Shown here: piece after piece, positions 43,077-52,159 of the stretch
How the letters are laid out: every line of letters starts with the position of its first letter
How positions within the stretch are numbered: position 1 is the stretch's first letter
Program-made: the position numbers and the translations under genes
Source: Nevskiales bacterium
Lineage (GTDB): Bacteria > Pseudomonadota > Gammaproteobacteria > Steroidobacterales > GCA-2729495
Length of the DNA stretch: 64,000 bases
Reading direction: 5' to 3'
Assembly (NCBI GenBank): GCA_011526045.1
Contig: WYBE01000002.1
Span: 1-64,000 of the forward strand
The notes under the pieces: model-generated
The model's database searches: none
What the model saw: only the letters and a program-made list of their open reading frames with translations
What the model was told of the DNA's origin: nothing

Positions 43077-46000
43077 CTATCTCGCTGCTGGTCCCTCGTC
43101 AGACCCCCAACGGGTAGCACCGAACAGAGGGTGCCGGGCAGATTGGGGATCCGGTCCCTGGTGAGCGATCGGCTTTTCCTGGCCGGCCGGTTTCGCCGCG
43201 TGCGCCCCGGACAGCCACAGGTATACCGCCGGCAGGATCAGCAACGTGAACAGGGTACCGATCGCCATGCCGGAGACGAGCACGATACCGATGCTGTTGC
43301 GCGCCGCCGCGCCCGGCCCGCTGACCAGCACCAGCGGCAGGTGGCCGAACACCGTCGCCGCGGTCGTCATGAGCACGGGCCGCAGCCGCTCCAGCGACGC
43401 CTCGCGGATCGCCGCGAGCCGCTCGTAGCCGGCCTCGCGCAGCTTGTTGGCAAACTCGACGATGAGGATGCCGTTCTTCGCGATCAGGCCGACGAGCGTG
43501 ATCAGCCCGACCTGCGTGAAGATGTTGATGGTCGTGAACTCGAGGAAGGTGAACACGAGGGCACTGGTCAGCGCGAGCGGCACGGAGGCGAGCAGGATCA
43601 CCAGCGGATCGCGGAAATTGCCGAACTGGGCAGTGAGCACGAGGTAGATCAGCACGACGGCAAAAGCGAGCGTACTGCTGAGAGTCGCGCCCTCGGTGCG
43701 GATCTGGCGCGACTCGCCCGCGTAGTCGATCGAATACCCTGGCGGCAGCAGTTCCGCGGCCGCCGCCTCGAGGGCCGCCAGCCCCTGCTCCTTGGTGAGC
43801 CCGGGGAACACTCCGCCGTAGACCCGGAACGCGTTGCGCTGCTGGAAGCGGTTGAGCGAACGCGGCGCAGCGCCACTCTCCACATGCGCGAAGCTCGATA
43901 TCGGAATGAGCTGCCCGCTCGGGCCCATCACCTTGAGGTCGAGGAGCCGGCTGGCATCGCGCCGCTCGATCTCGCCCATCTGCGGGATGACCTTGTAACT
44001 GCGCCCGTCCAGGTTGAAACGGTTGACGTAGGCACCACCGAGCAGCACGCCCAGTTCCTCGCCGACCTGGGTGAGGTCGAGGCCGAGGTCGGCCACGCGG
44101 TTGCGGTCGATCACCACGTTGGCCTGCGAGATGTCCACCTTCAGGTCCGAATCCAGGAACATGAACCGCCCGGAGCCACGCGCCGCCTTGACGAGACTCT
44201 GCGCCACGGGAAGCATGCGCTCGATGTCATCGGTGGAGGTCACCACCATCTCCACATCGAACTGTCCCGCGCCCGGCAGCGCCGCTGCCAGCGATACGAA
44301 GGCACGCACGCCGGCAATATCCCGCACCAGGCTGTAGGCCTGCGGCAGGATCTCCATGGCGCTGCGTTCGCGCTGCGAGTAGTCCTTCAGCGCCATGCCG
44401 CCGAATCCCGCGCTCCGCCGTGACACCTCCCAGCTCAGATACGCCTCCGGTAACTCCAGCAGGCGGCGGATGACCTGCGCGGTACGCTCCGCCGTATAGC
44501 GGACCGACGCGTCCGGGGCCGACTCGACGTAAATGCTGATCTCGCCCTGGTCCTCGGTCGGCGCCAGCTCCCGCGGCGACAACAGGAACAGCGGCGCCAG
44601 CAACAACAACGCGGCAGCGCCCGCCGCAAGCGTGGTATTGCGCTGTGCAAGGGTCGCGTCGAGCACCCGGGCATAGCGCTCCCGCACCCGCGCAAAGCGC
44701 GCATCGGCGTACGCGGCGAGCCGTGGCCGCTCGCTTCGCTCCCGCACCAGGCGCGCGCTCATCACGGGAGAAAGCGTCAGAGCGACGATCCCGGACATGA
44801 TCACCGCCATGGCCAGCGTGAAGGCGAACTCCTTGAACAGCACCCCGGTCAGGCCGGAGAGGAAACCGATCGGCGCGTACACCGCGGCGAGCGTGATGGT
44901 CATCGCCACGAGCGGCGCACAGAGCTGGCGGGCGCTCGCCAGCGCAGCTTCCACGCGACTCATCCCCTGGTCCACCAGTCGCTGCACGTTCTCCACGACG
45001 ACGATGGCATCGTCCACGACGAGCCCGACCGAGAGCACGATTGCGAGCATCGTCAGCAGGTTCAGCGAGAAGCCGAGCAGGTACATGAAGATGGCCGTCC
45101 CGACCAGCGAGATCGGAATGGCCACGAGCGGCACGAGCGCCGTACGCACCGAGCCGAGGAACAGGAACACCACCACGGCAACGATGGCCACCGTTTCGGC
45201 CAGCGTGGTGAAAATGCCGCGAATCGCATTGCGCATGTACAGCGTGCCGTCGTAGCCGACCAGCACCTGCATGCCGGCCGGCAGGCTCGACTCCAGTTCC
45301 CCGAGCCGCTGGTAGAGCGCGTCGGCGACCTCGAGCTCGTTCACTCCGGGCAGCGTCCACACGGCGACGAACACCGTCGGCTCGGCGTTCTCCCGCGTCT
45401 CCGTTGCGGCCTCCTCCGCGCCGAGTTCCACGCGTGCCAGGTCGCGCAGGCGGATGGTTGCGCCCGCCTTCTGCTGCACGATGAGATCGGCGAACTCCTC
45501 CGGCGAACGCAGGTCGGTGTTCGCCAGCAGGTCGACCTGCGCCGCCTGTCCCTCGGTCCGCCCGAGCGCCGCCAGGTAGTTGTTGCGGCGGAGCGCGTCG
45601 TACACCTCACGCGCACTGACGCCGAGGGCCGCCATGCGCTCCGGATCCAGCCAGATGCGCATGGCGAGCGGCGTGCCGCCTGCGACATCCGCCCGCTGCA
45701 CCCCTGCGACGGTGGACAAGGCCGGCTGGACCGAGCGCGTCAGCCACTCGGTCACCTGCGCGCGGCCGAGGCGGTCCGACTTGTAACTGATGTAGAAGCT
45801 GGCGTAGGGACGATCTGCGCGCTGCACGACCACCGTGGGCGGCTCGGAGTCGCCGGGCAGCTCCCCGCGAATCTGGTCCAGCCTGGCGCCGACCTCGGTC
45901 AGTGCCACGTTGGCGTCGGCGTTGAGCTTCAGCCGCACCGTCACCGTCGACAGCCCCGCAATGCTCTGGGACTCCACATAGTCGATGCCGGTGACCGTGG

Positions 46001-46217
46001 CGACCGCACGCTCGATGGGCGTGGTGATGAAACCGCGCACCACGTCTGCGCTCGCGCCGATATAGGTGGTCTGCACGATGATCGCAGCACTCTCGATGCG
46101 CGGGAACTGCTGGATGGGCAGGTTCAGCGCGGCCCGGCCGCCGACCAGCAGGATGGCAAGGCTCGCCACCGTGGCGAGCACCGGCTTGCGTACGAAAATC
46201 TCCAGCAGCTTGTTCAT
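43077..46217 (-). CDS. RND efflux pump inner-membrane subunit
   Basis: A 1046-residue HAE1-type RND transporter, close to MexF/MdtB/AcrB-like pumps. N-terminal MNKLLEIFVRKPVLATVASL is the first transmembrane helix, with a large periplasmic loop, TM4 with the paired Asp of the proton relay (GLVVDDAIVVVENVQR), and the second-half repeat LIGLIAKNGILIVEFAN-like TM10/11 (LVGLIAKNGILIVEF). The start is the ATG at 46217, which overlaps the stop of the membrane-fusion gene (ATGA); longer frames upstream are shadows of that gene. A hydrophilic tail of about 35 residues extends beyond the last helix. No outer-membrane TolC-type gene is adjacent. Confidence 0.94.
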   Translation of the reverse strand: MNKLLEIFVRKPVLATVASLAILLVGGRAALNLPIQQFPRIESAAIIVQTTYIGASADVVRGFITTPIERAVATVTGIDYVESQSIAGLSTVTVRLKLNADANVALTEVGARLDQIRGELPGDSEPPTVVVQRADRPYASFYISYKSDRLGRAQVTEWLTRSVQPALSTVAGVQRADVAGGTPLAMRIWLDPERMAALGVSAREVYDALRRNNYLAALGRTEGQAAQVDLLANTDLRSPEEFADLIVQQKAGATIRLRDLARVELGAEEAATETRENAEPTVFVAVWTLPGVNELEVADALYQRLGELESSLPAGMQVLVGYDGTLYMRNAIRGIFTTLAETVAIVAVVVFLFLGSVRTALVPLVAIPISLVGTAIFMYLLGFSLNLLTMLAIVLSVGLVVDDAIVVVENVQRLVDQGMSRVEAALASARQLCAPLVAMTITLAAVYAPIGFLSGLTGVLFKEFAFTLAMAVIMSGIVALTLSPVMSARLVRERSERPRLAAYADARFARVRERYARVLDATLAQRNTTLAAGAAALLLLAPLFLLSPRELAPTEDQGEISIYVESAPDASVRYTAERTAQVIRRLLELPEAYLSWEVSRRSAGFGGMALKDYSQRERSAMEILPQAYSLVRDIAGVRAFVSLAAALPGAGQFDVEMVVTSTDDIERMLPVAQSLVKAARGSGRFMFLDSDLKVDISQANVVIDRNRVADLGLDLTQVGEELGVLLGGAYVNRFNLDGRSYKVIPQMGEIERRDASRLLDLKVMGPSGQLIPISSFAHVESGAAPRSLNRFQQRNAFRVYGGVFPGLTKEQGLAALEAAAAELLPPGYSIDYAGESRQIRTEGATLSSTLAFAVVLIYLVLTAQFGNFRDPLVILLASVPLALTSALVFTFLEFTTINIFTQVGLITLVGLIAKNGILIVEFANKLREAGYERLAAIREASLERLRPVLMTTAATVFGHLPLVLVSGPGAAARNSIGIVLVSGMAIGTLFTLLILPAVYLWLSGAHAAKPAGQEKPIAHQGPDPQSARHPLFGATRWGSDEGPAAR

Positions 46218-47338
46218 GACCCGGGCGACGCCGCCGGCGCGGGCGCTGGCGGCTGCTCTGCCGGCTCCACGATCTTCACGCGCGAGCCCTGGCGCAGCTT
46301 GAAGGAACCCTCGGTCGCCACGCGCTCTCCTGCGGTGAGCCCGTCGAGGATCACGACCTCCGTGGCAATCGTCGGCCCGGTCCGCACGAACCGCTGCTCG
46401 GCGGTGGCCTGCTGCGGATCCTGCTCGTCGAGGTGGATGACGTAGACGTGGTCGCCGTAGGCGGCCCGCCTGACTGCCGCCAGCGGCACGGCCAGCACCT
46501 CGCGCGGCGCGGTGGCCGCCACCGTCACCTCGACGAAGGCGCCGGGAGTGAGGCCGGCGGCGGCCGGCGCCTCGGCGCGGACACGCACCGTGCGCGTGGC
46601 TTCGTCCGCGCGCGCGTCGATGGCGCGGATGATCGCGGTCGTGCCCGCCGGCAAACCGCTGCCACCGAGCCGCAGCTCGGCACCCGGCGCGAGCTGCGCC
46701 ACGATTTCCTGCTGCATGCGGAAGTCGACGTAGACACTGTCCGACACGCTCTCGAGGGTCGTAAGCCCGGTGCCGGCAGCCAGGTACTGGCCGGGGTGCA
46801 CGTCGCGCAGGCCGATACGGCCACGGAACGGCGCGCGCAGGGTGCGCCGCTGAATGGTCGTTGCGATCACATCGCGGCGCGCCTCTGCCTGCGCGAGTTG
46901 TGCCTCGGCACGGTCCGCATCGGCCTGCGTGCCGGCGCGCTGCTCGATCAGCTTGCGGGTGCGCTCTGCCGTAAGCCGGGCGAGCGTGATGTCCGCCTCG
47001 GCGCTGCGCAGGTCCGCCCGCTCCGTGCGCGTATCGAGTTCGAGCAGCACCTGGCCGGCCTCGACGATCTCGCCGGAGCGGAATTCGACGCGGGCCACCG
47101 TACCGGGCAGTTCGTTGCTCAGGGTCACGAACTCGCGCGCCACCACGGTGCCCGGGGCGCTGGCGTCGACCTGCCAGCGGATCGGGTGGGCCTGCGCGAC
47201 GTTCACCGCCTCGGCCGGGTTGGCGAAGGCAGCGCCGGCCGCAATCGCCGACGTCACGCGCCAATATTTGTACCCGCCGAGCACCCCGACGACCACAATC
47301 AGGGCAATGAAGATCAACAGCAACGCTCGTCGGTTCAT
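46214..47338 (-). CDS. RND efflux membrane-fusion (periplasmic adaptor) protein
   Basis: A 374-residue HlyD/AcrA-family adaptor. One N-terminal membrane helix (MNRRALLLIFIALIVVVGVL) replaces a lipobox. The lipoyl/barrel-sandwich halves are visible (LPGTVARVEFRSGEIVEAGQVLLELD; RTLRAPFRGRIGLRDVHPGQYL), flanking a helical hairpin (about 105-150), and a Pro-rich C-terminus. It supplies the RND pump encoded immediately downstream (overlapping ATGA) with periplasmic contact to an outer-membrane channel not present here. A CTCCGGTACC motif lies about 22-28 bases before its ATG. Confidence 0.93.
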   Translation of the reverse strand: MNRRALLLIFIALIVVVGVLGGYKYWRVTSAIAAGAAFANPAEAVNVAQAHPIRWQVDASAPGTVVAREFVTLSNELPGTVARVEFRSGEIVEAGQVLLELDTRTERADLRSAEADITLARLTAERTRKLIEQRAGTQADADRAEAQLAQAEARRDVIATTIQRRTLRAPFRGRIGLRDVHPGQYLAAGTGLTTLESVSDSVYVDFRMQQEIVAQLAPGAELRLGGSGLPAGTTAIIRAIDARADEATRTVRVRAEAPAAAGLTPGAFVEVTVAATAPREVLAVPLAAVRRAAYGDHVYVIHLDEQDPQQATAEQRFVRTGPTIATEVVILDGLTAGERVATEGSFKLRQGSRVKIVEPAEQPPAPAPAASPGS

Positions 47339-47661
47339 GGCCGTATTCTAAGAGAGGTACCGGAGCTTTTGATTGTTTGAGCAAGCCTGCAGGGCGAATC
47401 GGCCATGGCCGCGCTCAGCGCTCAGCGCCCCCATGCTCGGACAGGCAAATGCTCCGGTATCCTAGGCCCCGTGGCCGCCTGCGACCCGATGTCGCGGCGC
47501 GTGCTCGCGGGCGATATGTATTGGATAATGCTCCTTTTTGTGGAAGCCGGCCTGGCAGCCTGCGGGTGGGCTCGCCCGCTGCGGGCCGCCCGACGCCCCC
47601 GGGACCACCGGCTGGTGTCGCGTTGCCCGCCGGCCATGCGTAATCAGGAAAGAAGTTCGTC
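47339..47661. other. Intergenic region between divergent efflux and rnk genes
   Basis: About 320 bases. It holds the CTCCGGTACC-type motif on the minus strand (47356-47366) and an inverted copy (GCTCCGGTATCCT) at 47451-47463 on the plus strand. A TTGGATAATGCTCC segment (about 47519-47532) resembles a weak -10 box. No gene is seen. Confidence 0.4.
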
Positions 47662-48069
47662 ATGAAACCAACGATTGTCGTCTCGTCGCTCGATCTGCAA
47701 CGGATCGAGTCTCTGTTGAAGTCGCTTCCCGACCAGGATTTCCCCGGCAGGGATGACCTGGAGGCGGAACTTGCCCGGGCGGATATCGTGGACCCGGCGA
47801 AAATGCCGCCCGACGTCGTAACGATGAACTCGACCGTGAGGTTCAGGATCGAGTCGTCGTCGAAGGAGTTTCACCTGACGCTGGTGTATCCGGCGGATGT
47901 CGACACCAGCGGCGGCACCATCTCGATCCTGGCACCGGTCGGCAGCGCGCTGCTCGGCCTGTCGCGGGGCGACGTGATCGAGTGGCCGAAGCCCGGCGGC
48001 GGCGTCTTGCGCGTACACATCGAAGAAGTCACCTATCAGCCCGAACGCGAAGGTGAATTCCGTCGCTAG
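47662..48069 (+). CDS. rnk: Rnk-like nucleoside diphosphate kinase regulator
   Basis: A 135-residue GreA/GreB-like protein of the Rnk type: an N-terminal coiled region (MKPTIVVSSLDLQRIESLL) and a C-terminal FKBP-like domain (LVYPADVDTSGGTISILAPVGSALLGLSRGDVIEWP). Rnk proteins bind RNA polymerase near the secondary channel and influence nucleoside diphosphate kinase levels, as studied in Pseudomonas. AGGAAAGAAG lies before the ATG. It precedes an SDR gene by 106 bases on the same strand. Confidence 0.88.
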   Translation: MKPTIVVSSLDLQRIESLLKSLPDQDFPGRDDLEAELARADIVDPAKMPPDVVTMNSTVRFRIESSSKEFHLTLVYPADVDTSGGTISILAPVGSALLGLSRGDVIEWPKPGGGVLRVHIEEVTYQPEREGEFRR

Positions 48070-48175
48070 CGACCATGGGCACGGCCCCAACAGCGCGCAG
48101 CGGGCAACCGGCCACGAACCACGCCGGGCCCGGCAGGCAGCGCGTGCACCACGCTGATCAACGTCCGGGCGGCGC

Positions 48176-48835
48176 ATGAACAAGCCACTGATCGTCATCG
48201 TCGGCATGGGCCCCGGGATCGGCAGCGCAGTCGCCACGCGCTTTGGCCGCGAGGGCTTTGGTGTGGGCATGGTCGCGCGCAGCGCAGGGAAACTCGCGGC
48301 ACACGCGCGCGCATTGCAGGAGACAGGCATCGATGCCTCTCACGCGCTGGCGGACGCGGGCGATCCGGACGCGCTGGCCCGGGCGCTCGCGACCATCGAG
48401 GAAGCGCGCGGCCCGGCGTCAGTACTGCTCTACAACGCAGCCCACATCAAGTGGAAGAACATCCTGGAGGAATCAGCGCCCTCGCTGCTCGACGACTTCA
48501 AGGTGAATGTCGCCGGGGCCATGACTGCCGTCCATGCCGTGCTGCCGGGCATGCGCCGCGAGAATCGCGGCACGATCCTGCTGACCGGCTCGATGTTCGC
48601 CACGCGACCCGTCGCGCAGTTCGGCTCCCTGTCGATCGGCAAGGCCGGCATCCGCAGTCTCGCCTTCATGCTCGCCGGCGCCCTCAAGGACACCGGCATC
48701 CATGTGGCCACCGTCACCGTGGCGGGGCAGGTGCGCCCCGGCGACCCGAAACGCAGCCCCGAAGCGATCGCCGACGCCTGCTTGCGCCTGCATCTGCAGC
48801 AACCCGGCGAGTTCGCCACCGAAGTCGAGTGCTAG
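48176..48835 (+). CDS. Atypical SDR-family protein lacking catalytic Tyr
   Basis: A 219-residue Rossmann-fold short-chain dehydrogenase/reductase homologue. The cofactor motif GMGPGIGSAVA (about 10-20) and NAAHIKW region (NAG analogue) are present, and the catalytic Lys lies in FGSLSIGKAGIRSL, but the position four residues before it, normally Tyr, is Leu. It may use another residue, act non-catalytically, or be a group of reduced SDRs. No neighbour hints at a substrate. The stop codon is immediately followed by a MITE-like element that starts at the stop codon itself. Confidence 0.75.
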   Translation: MNKPLIVIVGMGPGIGSAVATRFGREGFGVGMVARSAGKLAAHARALQETGIDASHALADAGDPDALARALATIEEARGPASVLLYNAAHIKWKNILEESAPSLLDDFKVNVAGAMTAVHAVLPGMRRENRGTILLTGSMFATRPVAQFGSLSIGKAGIRSLAFMLAGALKDTGIHVATVTVAGQVRPGDPKRSPEAIADACLRLHLQQPGEFATEVEC

Positions 48836-48927
48836 GGCCTGTTGACATTCATTGATCGTAGTTGCTTCCAACCGCTCAGCCCATCGCTCGTGTGGCTCAA
48901 TGCCGGACACGAATGTCGACAGGCCCT
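48834..48927. mobile_element. MITE-like element with 18-bp inverted ends
   Basis: A ~94-bp segment between convergent genes bounded by imperfect inverted repeats: AGGGCCTGTTGACATTCA (48834-48851) and the reverse complement of CGAATGTCGACAGGCCCT (48910-48927), matching at 16 of 18 positions. It encodes nothing. The ends could be a miniature transposable element or a bidirectional hairpin terminator. The left end overlaps the SDR stop codon. Confidence 0.55.
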
Positions 48928-48933
48928 GGCGGA

Positions 48934-49680
48934 TTACGCCTGATCGACCGGCGGCGCGTCGAGCGCCTTGCGCCCGGAGAACATGGCCGAGACGAGCGTG
49001 CCGCCTTCGCGCAGTTCTCCCACGACGACACCGATGATGTGCAGGGCGATGGCACCGAGCACGATGAAATAAACGGTTTCATGGGTCTCGATGAACGGCC
49101 CGCGGAAGGCACGCATCTCGGCCCAGGCCGCTGCATCGACGAGTGTCTTGTCGCCGGGGACCAGCGTGGCGGGATCCACGCCGGCCGCTGCCACCCATCC
49201 GGCAACCCAGGCGCCGAGTGGCGGGTAGTAGATGTCCGTGCCGGCGAGCACCAGGCCGCTGACTGCCTGCACGGTCATCAGCAGGAGGAGCAGCGTGACC
49301 ATGAGTCGGCCGATGGGGTTGTGGCCGAGGTAGCGCGGCGCGTGGCCCGCTTTTGCTCCCGCCGCAAAGTCACGCAGCGATTGCAGGTAGCCACGGCCGA
49401 ACGGCAGCAGCGCCCGCCAGCGACTGAAGGGGCTGCCCACGAACGCCCAGGCGATCCGCACGGCGAGATTCGCCGCGAACACATAGCCGACCCAGACGTG
49501 GACCGTCTTCAGGAGGACTTTGCCTTCGGCCGACACGCCGAGCTCCGCGCCCCAGAGAATGGTCGTGCCGACGGCCACCAGGGCCATCACGCACAGCACG
49601 TTGAGCCAGTGGAAAATGCGCTGTACCGGGTCCCAGACCCGGTACAGCCGCACGCCCGATTGGACCAAGCCGTCGCTCAC
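48934..49680 (-). CDS. Cytochrome b561-type membrane cytochrome
   Basis: A 248-residue integral membrane b-type cytochrome with about four to five helices. Conserved His residues are visible in RIFHWLNVLC (N-terminal helix), TVHVWVGYVFAAN, and ETHETVYFIVLGAIALHIIGVV (C-terminal helices). It resembles the Cytochrome_B561/ Ni-Fe hydrogenase b-subunit fold and would move electrons within the inner membrane. The start is GTG at 49680, overlapping the YgiW-type stop (GTGA). It is the last gene of a four-gene operon with a QseBC-like sensor and regulator. Confidence 0.85.
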   Translation of the reverse strand: MSDGLVQSGVRLYRVWDPVQRIFHWLNVLCVMALVAVGTTILWGAELGVSAEGKVLLKTVHVWVGYVFAANLAVRIAWAFVGSPFSRWRALLPFGRGYLQSLRDFAAGAKAGHAPRYLGHNPIGRLMVTLLLLLMTVQAVSGLVLAGTDIYYPPLGAWVAGWVAAAGVDPATLVPGDKTLVDAAAWAEMRAFRGPFIETHETVYFIVLGAIALHIIGVVVGELREGGTLVSAMFSGRKALDAPPVDQA

Positions 49681-50039
49681 GGCGCCACCTGGACGGAATC
49701 CACGTCCACCTCGACCCGGTTCCACTCCTTGTCGATCTCGCCACGCACTTCGATCCGCGTCTCCGGCGTCGCTTCCACGCCGCGCCAGTCCTCGTTGTCG
49801 ATCTCGACGGTGATGGTGCCCGTCTCGTCCTTGAACTCGTACTTCTCGTCGCCCAGGGATCTGACGATGAAACCCTGCATCTTGACCATCGTGTCGTCAC
49901 CGAGCTTCTGGGCATCGGCCACCGTCACGAGCTGCAGGTTGTCGGGGCCCTGGAAGCCACCGGCGGTCTGCTGATTGGCCGCAGCGGCAAAGGCGGCGAG
50001 GCTGAGAACGGCTCCGGTCGAAATCACTATCATCTTCAC
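49677..50039 (-). CDS. YgiW/YdeI-family periplasmic OB-fold protein
   Basis: A 120-residue exported protein with a signal peptide (cleaved about AAA-NQ at residue 21) and a BOF (bacterial OB-fold) domain: GFQGPDNLQLVTVADAQKLGDD-like start, then EFKDETGTITVEIDNEDWRG and RIEVRGEIDKEWNRVEVDVDSVQV. Such proteins (YgiW, YdeI, VisP) affect stress tolerance. In Escherichia coli ygiW neighbours qseBC; the same pairing occurs here. It overlaps the cytochrome b561 gene and sits 63 bases below the sensor kinase. A stem-loop is not evident. Confidence 0.85.
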   Translation of the reverse strand: MKMIVISTGAVLSLAAFAAAANQQTAGGFQGPDNLQLVTVADAQKLGDDTMVKMQGFIVRSLGDEKYEFKDETGTITVEIDNEDWRGVEATPETRIEVRGEIDKEWNRVEVDVDSVQVAP

Positions 50040-50102
50040 GTTAGATCTCCTGTATCAGTGTTGGGACATGTTCAGTCTGGCTGTTCACGCATTACAGTTA
50101 CC

Positions 50103-51407
50103 TTACTGCGCGAACGTAACGCGCACCCGCAGGCCTGGCGCGCCATCATCGCGGGCGAGAAACTCCAGCGACGCGCCGTGCACCTGTGCGATCCGCTGGC
50201 AGATGGTGAGCCCGATCCCGAGCCCTTCGCTGCGGCTGTCGAGGCGCCGGAAGCCCTCGCCCATCTGCCGGCGTTGCAGCTCGGCGATTCCCGGCCCGGT
50301 GTCGCTGACCTCCAGCACCGGCCGTCCGGCCGGGCTGTACAGCCGCACGAAGGTGCGCGTTCCGGGAGGGCAATGATCGAGGACGTTCTTGAGCAGGTTC
50401 TGCAGCAGGACCTGCAACAGCGTCGCCTCGCCATTGATCGTCACCGTGCCGAGATCACTCTGCAGGGACATTCCGGCCTGCTCCATCCGGGCTGTGAAGC
50501 GCTCGATTTCCGGCGCATACAGCGCCTGCAAACCGACCGGCGTGAAACCCGCCCGCCACCGCCCCTGGTCGAGGCGCGCCAGGGTCAGCAGCTGCTCCAC
50601 GAGCCGTGCCAGCCGGTCCACCTCGGACTTCATCGCCTTGTGGTCGGGCGCGTCGCCGGCGAGTTCGAGCTTCAGCGTCGTCAGCGGCGTGCGCAGCTCG
50701 TGCGCCACGTCGCTCGCGAACTGCCGCTCGCGCTTCAGCGCCGTGTCGACGCCGGTCATCATGCCGTTCAGCGTATCGCGCAGGACGGCGATCTCGGCCG
50801 CGCGCGTTGGCAGCACCACCGGTGCGAGAGAATCCGCATTGCGGCTTTCGATCTCGCGCGCGAGGCGCGCAATCGGCCATAGCGACAGACCGATCAGCCC
50901 GGCGAGCAATGCCAGGTTGACCACGCTGCCGACGAGCACCGGCATGGTGATCTCCTCGAGGATCTCCTGCCCCACCTCGCCGTACTGGTCTGTGCGGCGC
51001 AGGAGCTGCACGACCAGGTCGCCCTCGCGCCGCTGGTAGCCCTCCCAGTCGTGGCCGTCGAACCGCAGCCGCAGCCTGCCGTTGCGCGAGTCCGCCAGCG
51101 GCAGGTCGTGGGCCAGGTTGCTGGCGAAACGCCCGTCGGCGACGTCGTACACGCTGACCCAGAGGGTGTCCTCCTCGTCTGGCCGGAAAGTCCTGCGAAG
51201 CAACGTGCCGAGATTGTCGGCCGACAGCCCGCCGCTTTCCGCCACGAGGAGGCGCGCGAGCAGCCGGCCCTGGTTCTCGAGATCGTCGTCGAGGACGTCG
51301 CGCAACTCATCGCCCGCCTCCCGGTAGGTTGCCACGACGCCGACCGCCGCCGTGACCACCATGGTCAACGCCAGCAGCGCCGCCACATGGGACAGTCGGA
51401 TGTTCAC
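50103..51407 (-). CDS. Sensor histidine kinase (QseC-like)
   Basis: A 434-residue two-component sensor. One helix at the N-terminus (about 7-27), a periplasmic segment (about 30-155), a second helix (about 157-178), then HAMP, HisKA with His236 in FASDVAHELRTPLT, and HATPase with N-box LLQNLLKNVLDH, DTGPGI and GLGIGLTICQR. Its start is GTG at 51407, overlapping the regulator's stop by the shared bases (GTGA). With the regulator it resembles QseBC/PmrAB; the ligand is unknown and no acidic metal-binding loop is obvious. Confidence 0.93.
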   Translation of the reverse strand: MNIRLSHVAALLALTMVVTAAVGVVATYREAGDELRDVLDDDLENQGRLLARLLVAESGGLSADNLGTLLRRTFRPDEEDTLWVSVYDVADGRFASNLAHDLPLADSRNGRLRLRFDGHDWEGYQRREGDLVVQLLRRTDQYGEVGQEILEEITMPVLVGSVVNLALLAGLIGLSLWPIARLAREIESRNADSLAPVVLPTRAAEIAVLRDTLNGMMTGVDTALKRERQFASDVAHELRTPLTTLKLELAGDAPDHKAMKSEVDRLARLVEQLLTLARLDQGRWRAGFTPVGLQALYAPEIERFTARMEQAGMSLQSDLGTVTINGEATLLQVLLQNLLKNVLDHCPPGTRTFVRLYSPAGRPVLEVSDTGPGIAELQRRQMGEGFRRLDSRSEGLGIGLTICQRIAQVHGASLEFLARDDGAPGLRVRVTFAQ

Positions 51408-52060
51408 AACGCCACCAGCCGATAGCCGATGCCACGCACGGTCTCGATCCGATCCTTGCCGATCTGCCGGCGCAGCGCGTGGATACGCACCTCCAACGTG
51501 TTCGAATCCACACCTTCGCCGAGGCCGTAGAGTTGCTGGAGCAGACGCTCGCGGCTCACCGGCTTCTCCCCCGCCTGCACGAGCACCGCAAGGATGCCGC
51601 GCTCCTGCGGCGAGAGGCTGAGCGGTCGCTCATCGAGGCAGAACTGCTGCGTGTCAGGTGCGTAGCTGAGCGCGCCGACGGTGAAGCGCGGTTGTGCCGT
51701 CCCCGCGCTCCGGCGCAACAGCGCGCGGATGCGCGCCAGCAACTCCTCGGGCTCGAACGGTTTGACGAGGTAATCGTCCGCCCCGGTGTCGAGCCCCTTG
51801 ACCCGGTCATCGAGCTGGTCCCGAGCCGAGACGATCAGGACCGGGGTCTGGCAGCCCTCCGCGCGCAACGCCTCGAGCCATTGCACGCCGTCGCCATCCG
51901 GCAGGCCGAGATCGAGCAGGACGACGTCGTAGTCGGCAGCGGCAAAGCGGCTGCGCGCGGCGGCCAGGTTGCGGACCCAATCGACGTTGAACTGCGCGCG
52001 CAGGAGCTTGTGCAGCGCATTGCCGAGGTTCAGGTCGTCTTCAACCAGCAGGAGATACAT
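51404..52060 (-). CDS. OmpR-family response regulator (QseB-like)
   Basis: A 218-residue response regulator. The receiver domain has D8/D9 (LLVEDDLNLG), phospho-acceptor D50 (VVLLDLGLPDGDG) and K101 region (DDYLVKPFEPEELLARIRALLRR); the C-terminal winged helix ends DRIETVRGIGYRLVAL. It is the first gene of the operon regulator-sensor-YgiW-cytochrome b561. A candidate promoter may lie within 52061-52160 but I could not pick one. Regulation of its own operon is likely for this family but is inferred. Confidence 0.95.
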   Translation of the reverse strand: MYLLLVEDDLNLGNALHKLLRAQFNVDWVRNLAAARSRFAAADYDVVLLDLGLPDGDGVQWLEALRAEGCQTPVLIVSARDQLDDRVKGLDTGADDYLVKPFEPEELLARIRALLRRSAGTAQPRFTVGALSYAPDTQQFCLDERPLSLSPQERGILAVLVQAGEKPVSRERLLQQLYGLGEGVDSNTLEVRIHALRRQIGKDRIETVRGIGYRLVAL

Positions 52061-52159
52061 GAGCAGCCCAATTTCGCGATTACGACGATTATCTCGTCCG
52101 CGACCTTACAGATAGATTACCGCGTGACCGCTGCGGGAAAGGACAGCGCTGCCGCCGCC

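Noticed and set aside
43077-47384. One continuous 1435-codon minus-strand frame
   Set aside because: The first ~390 codons run in the wrong frame over the efflux adaptor gene; the RND protein starts at 46217.
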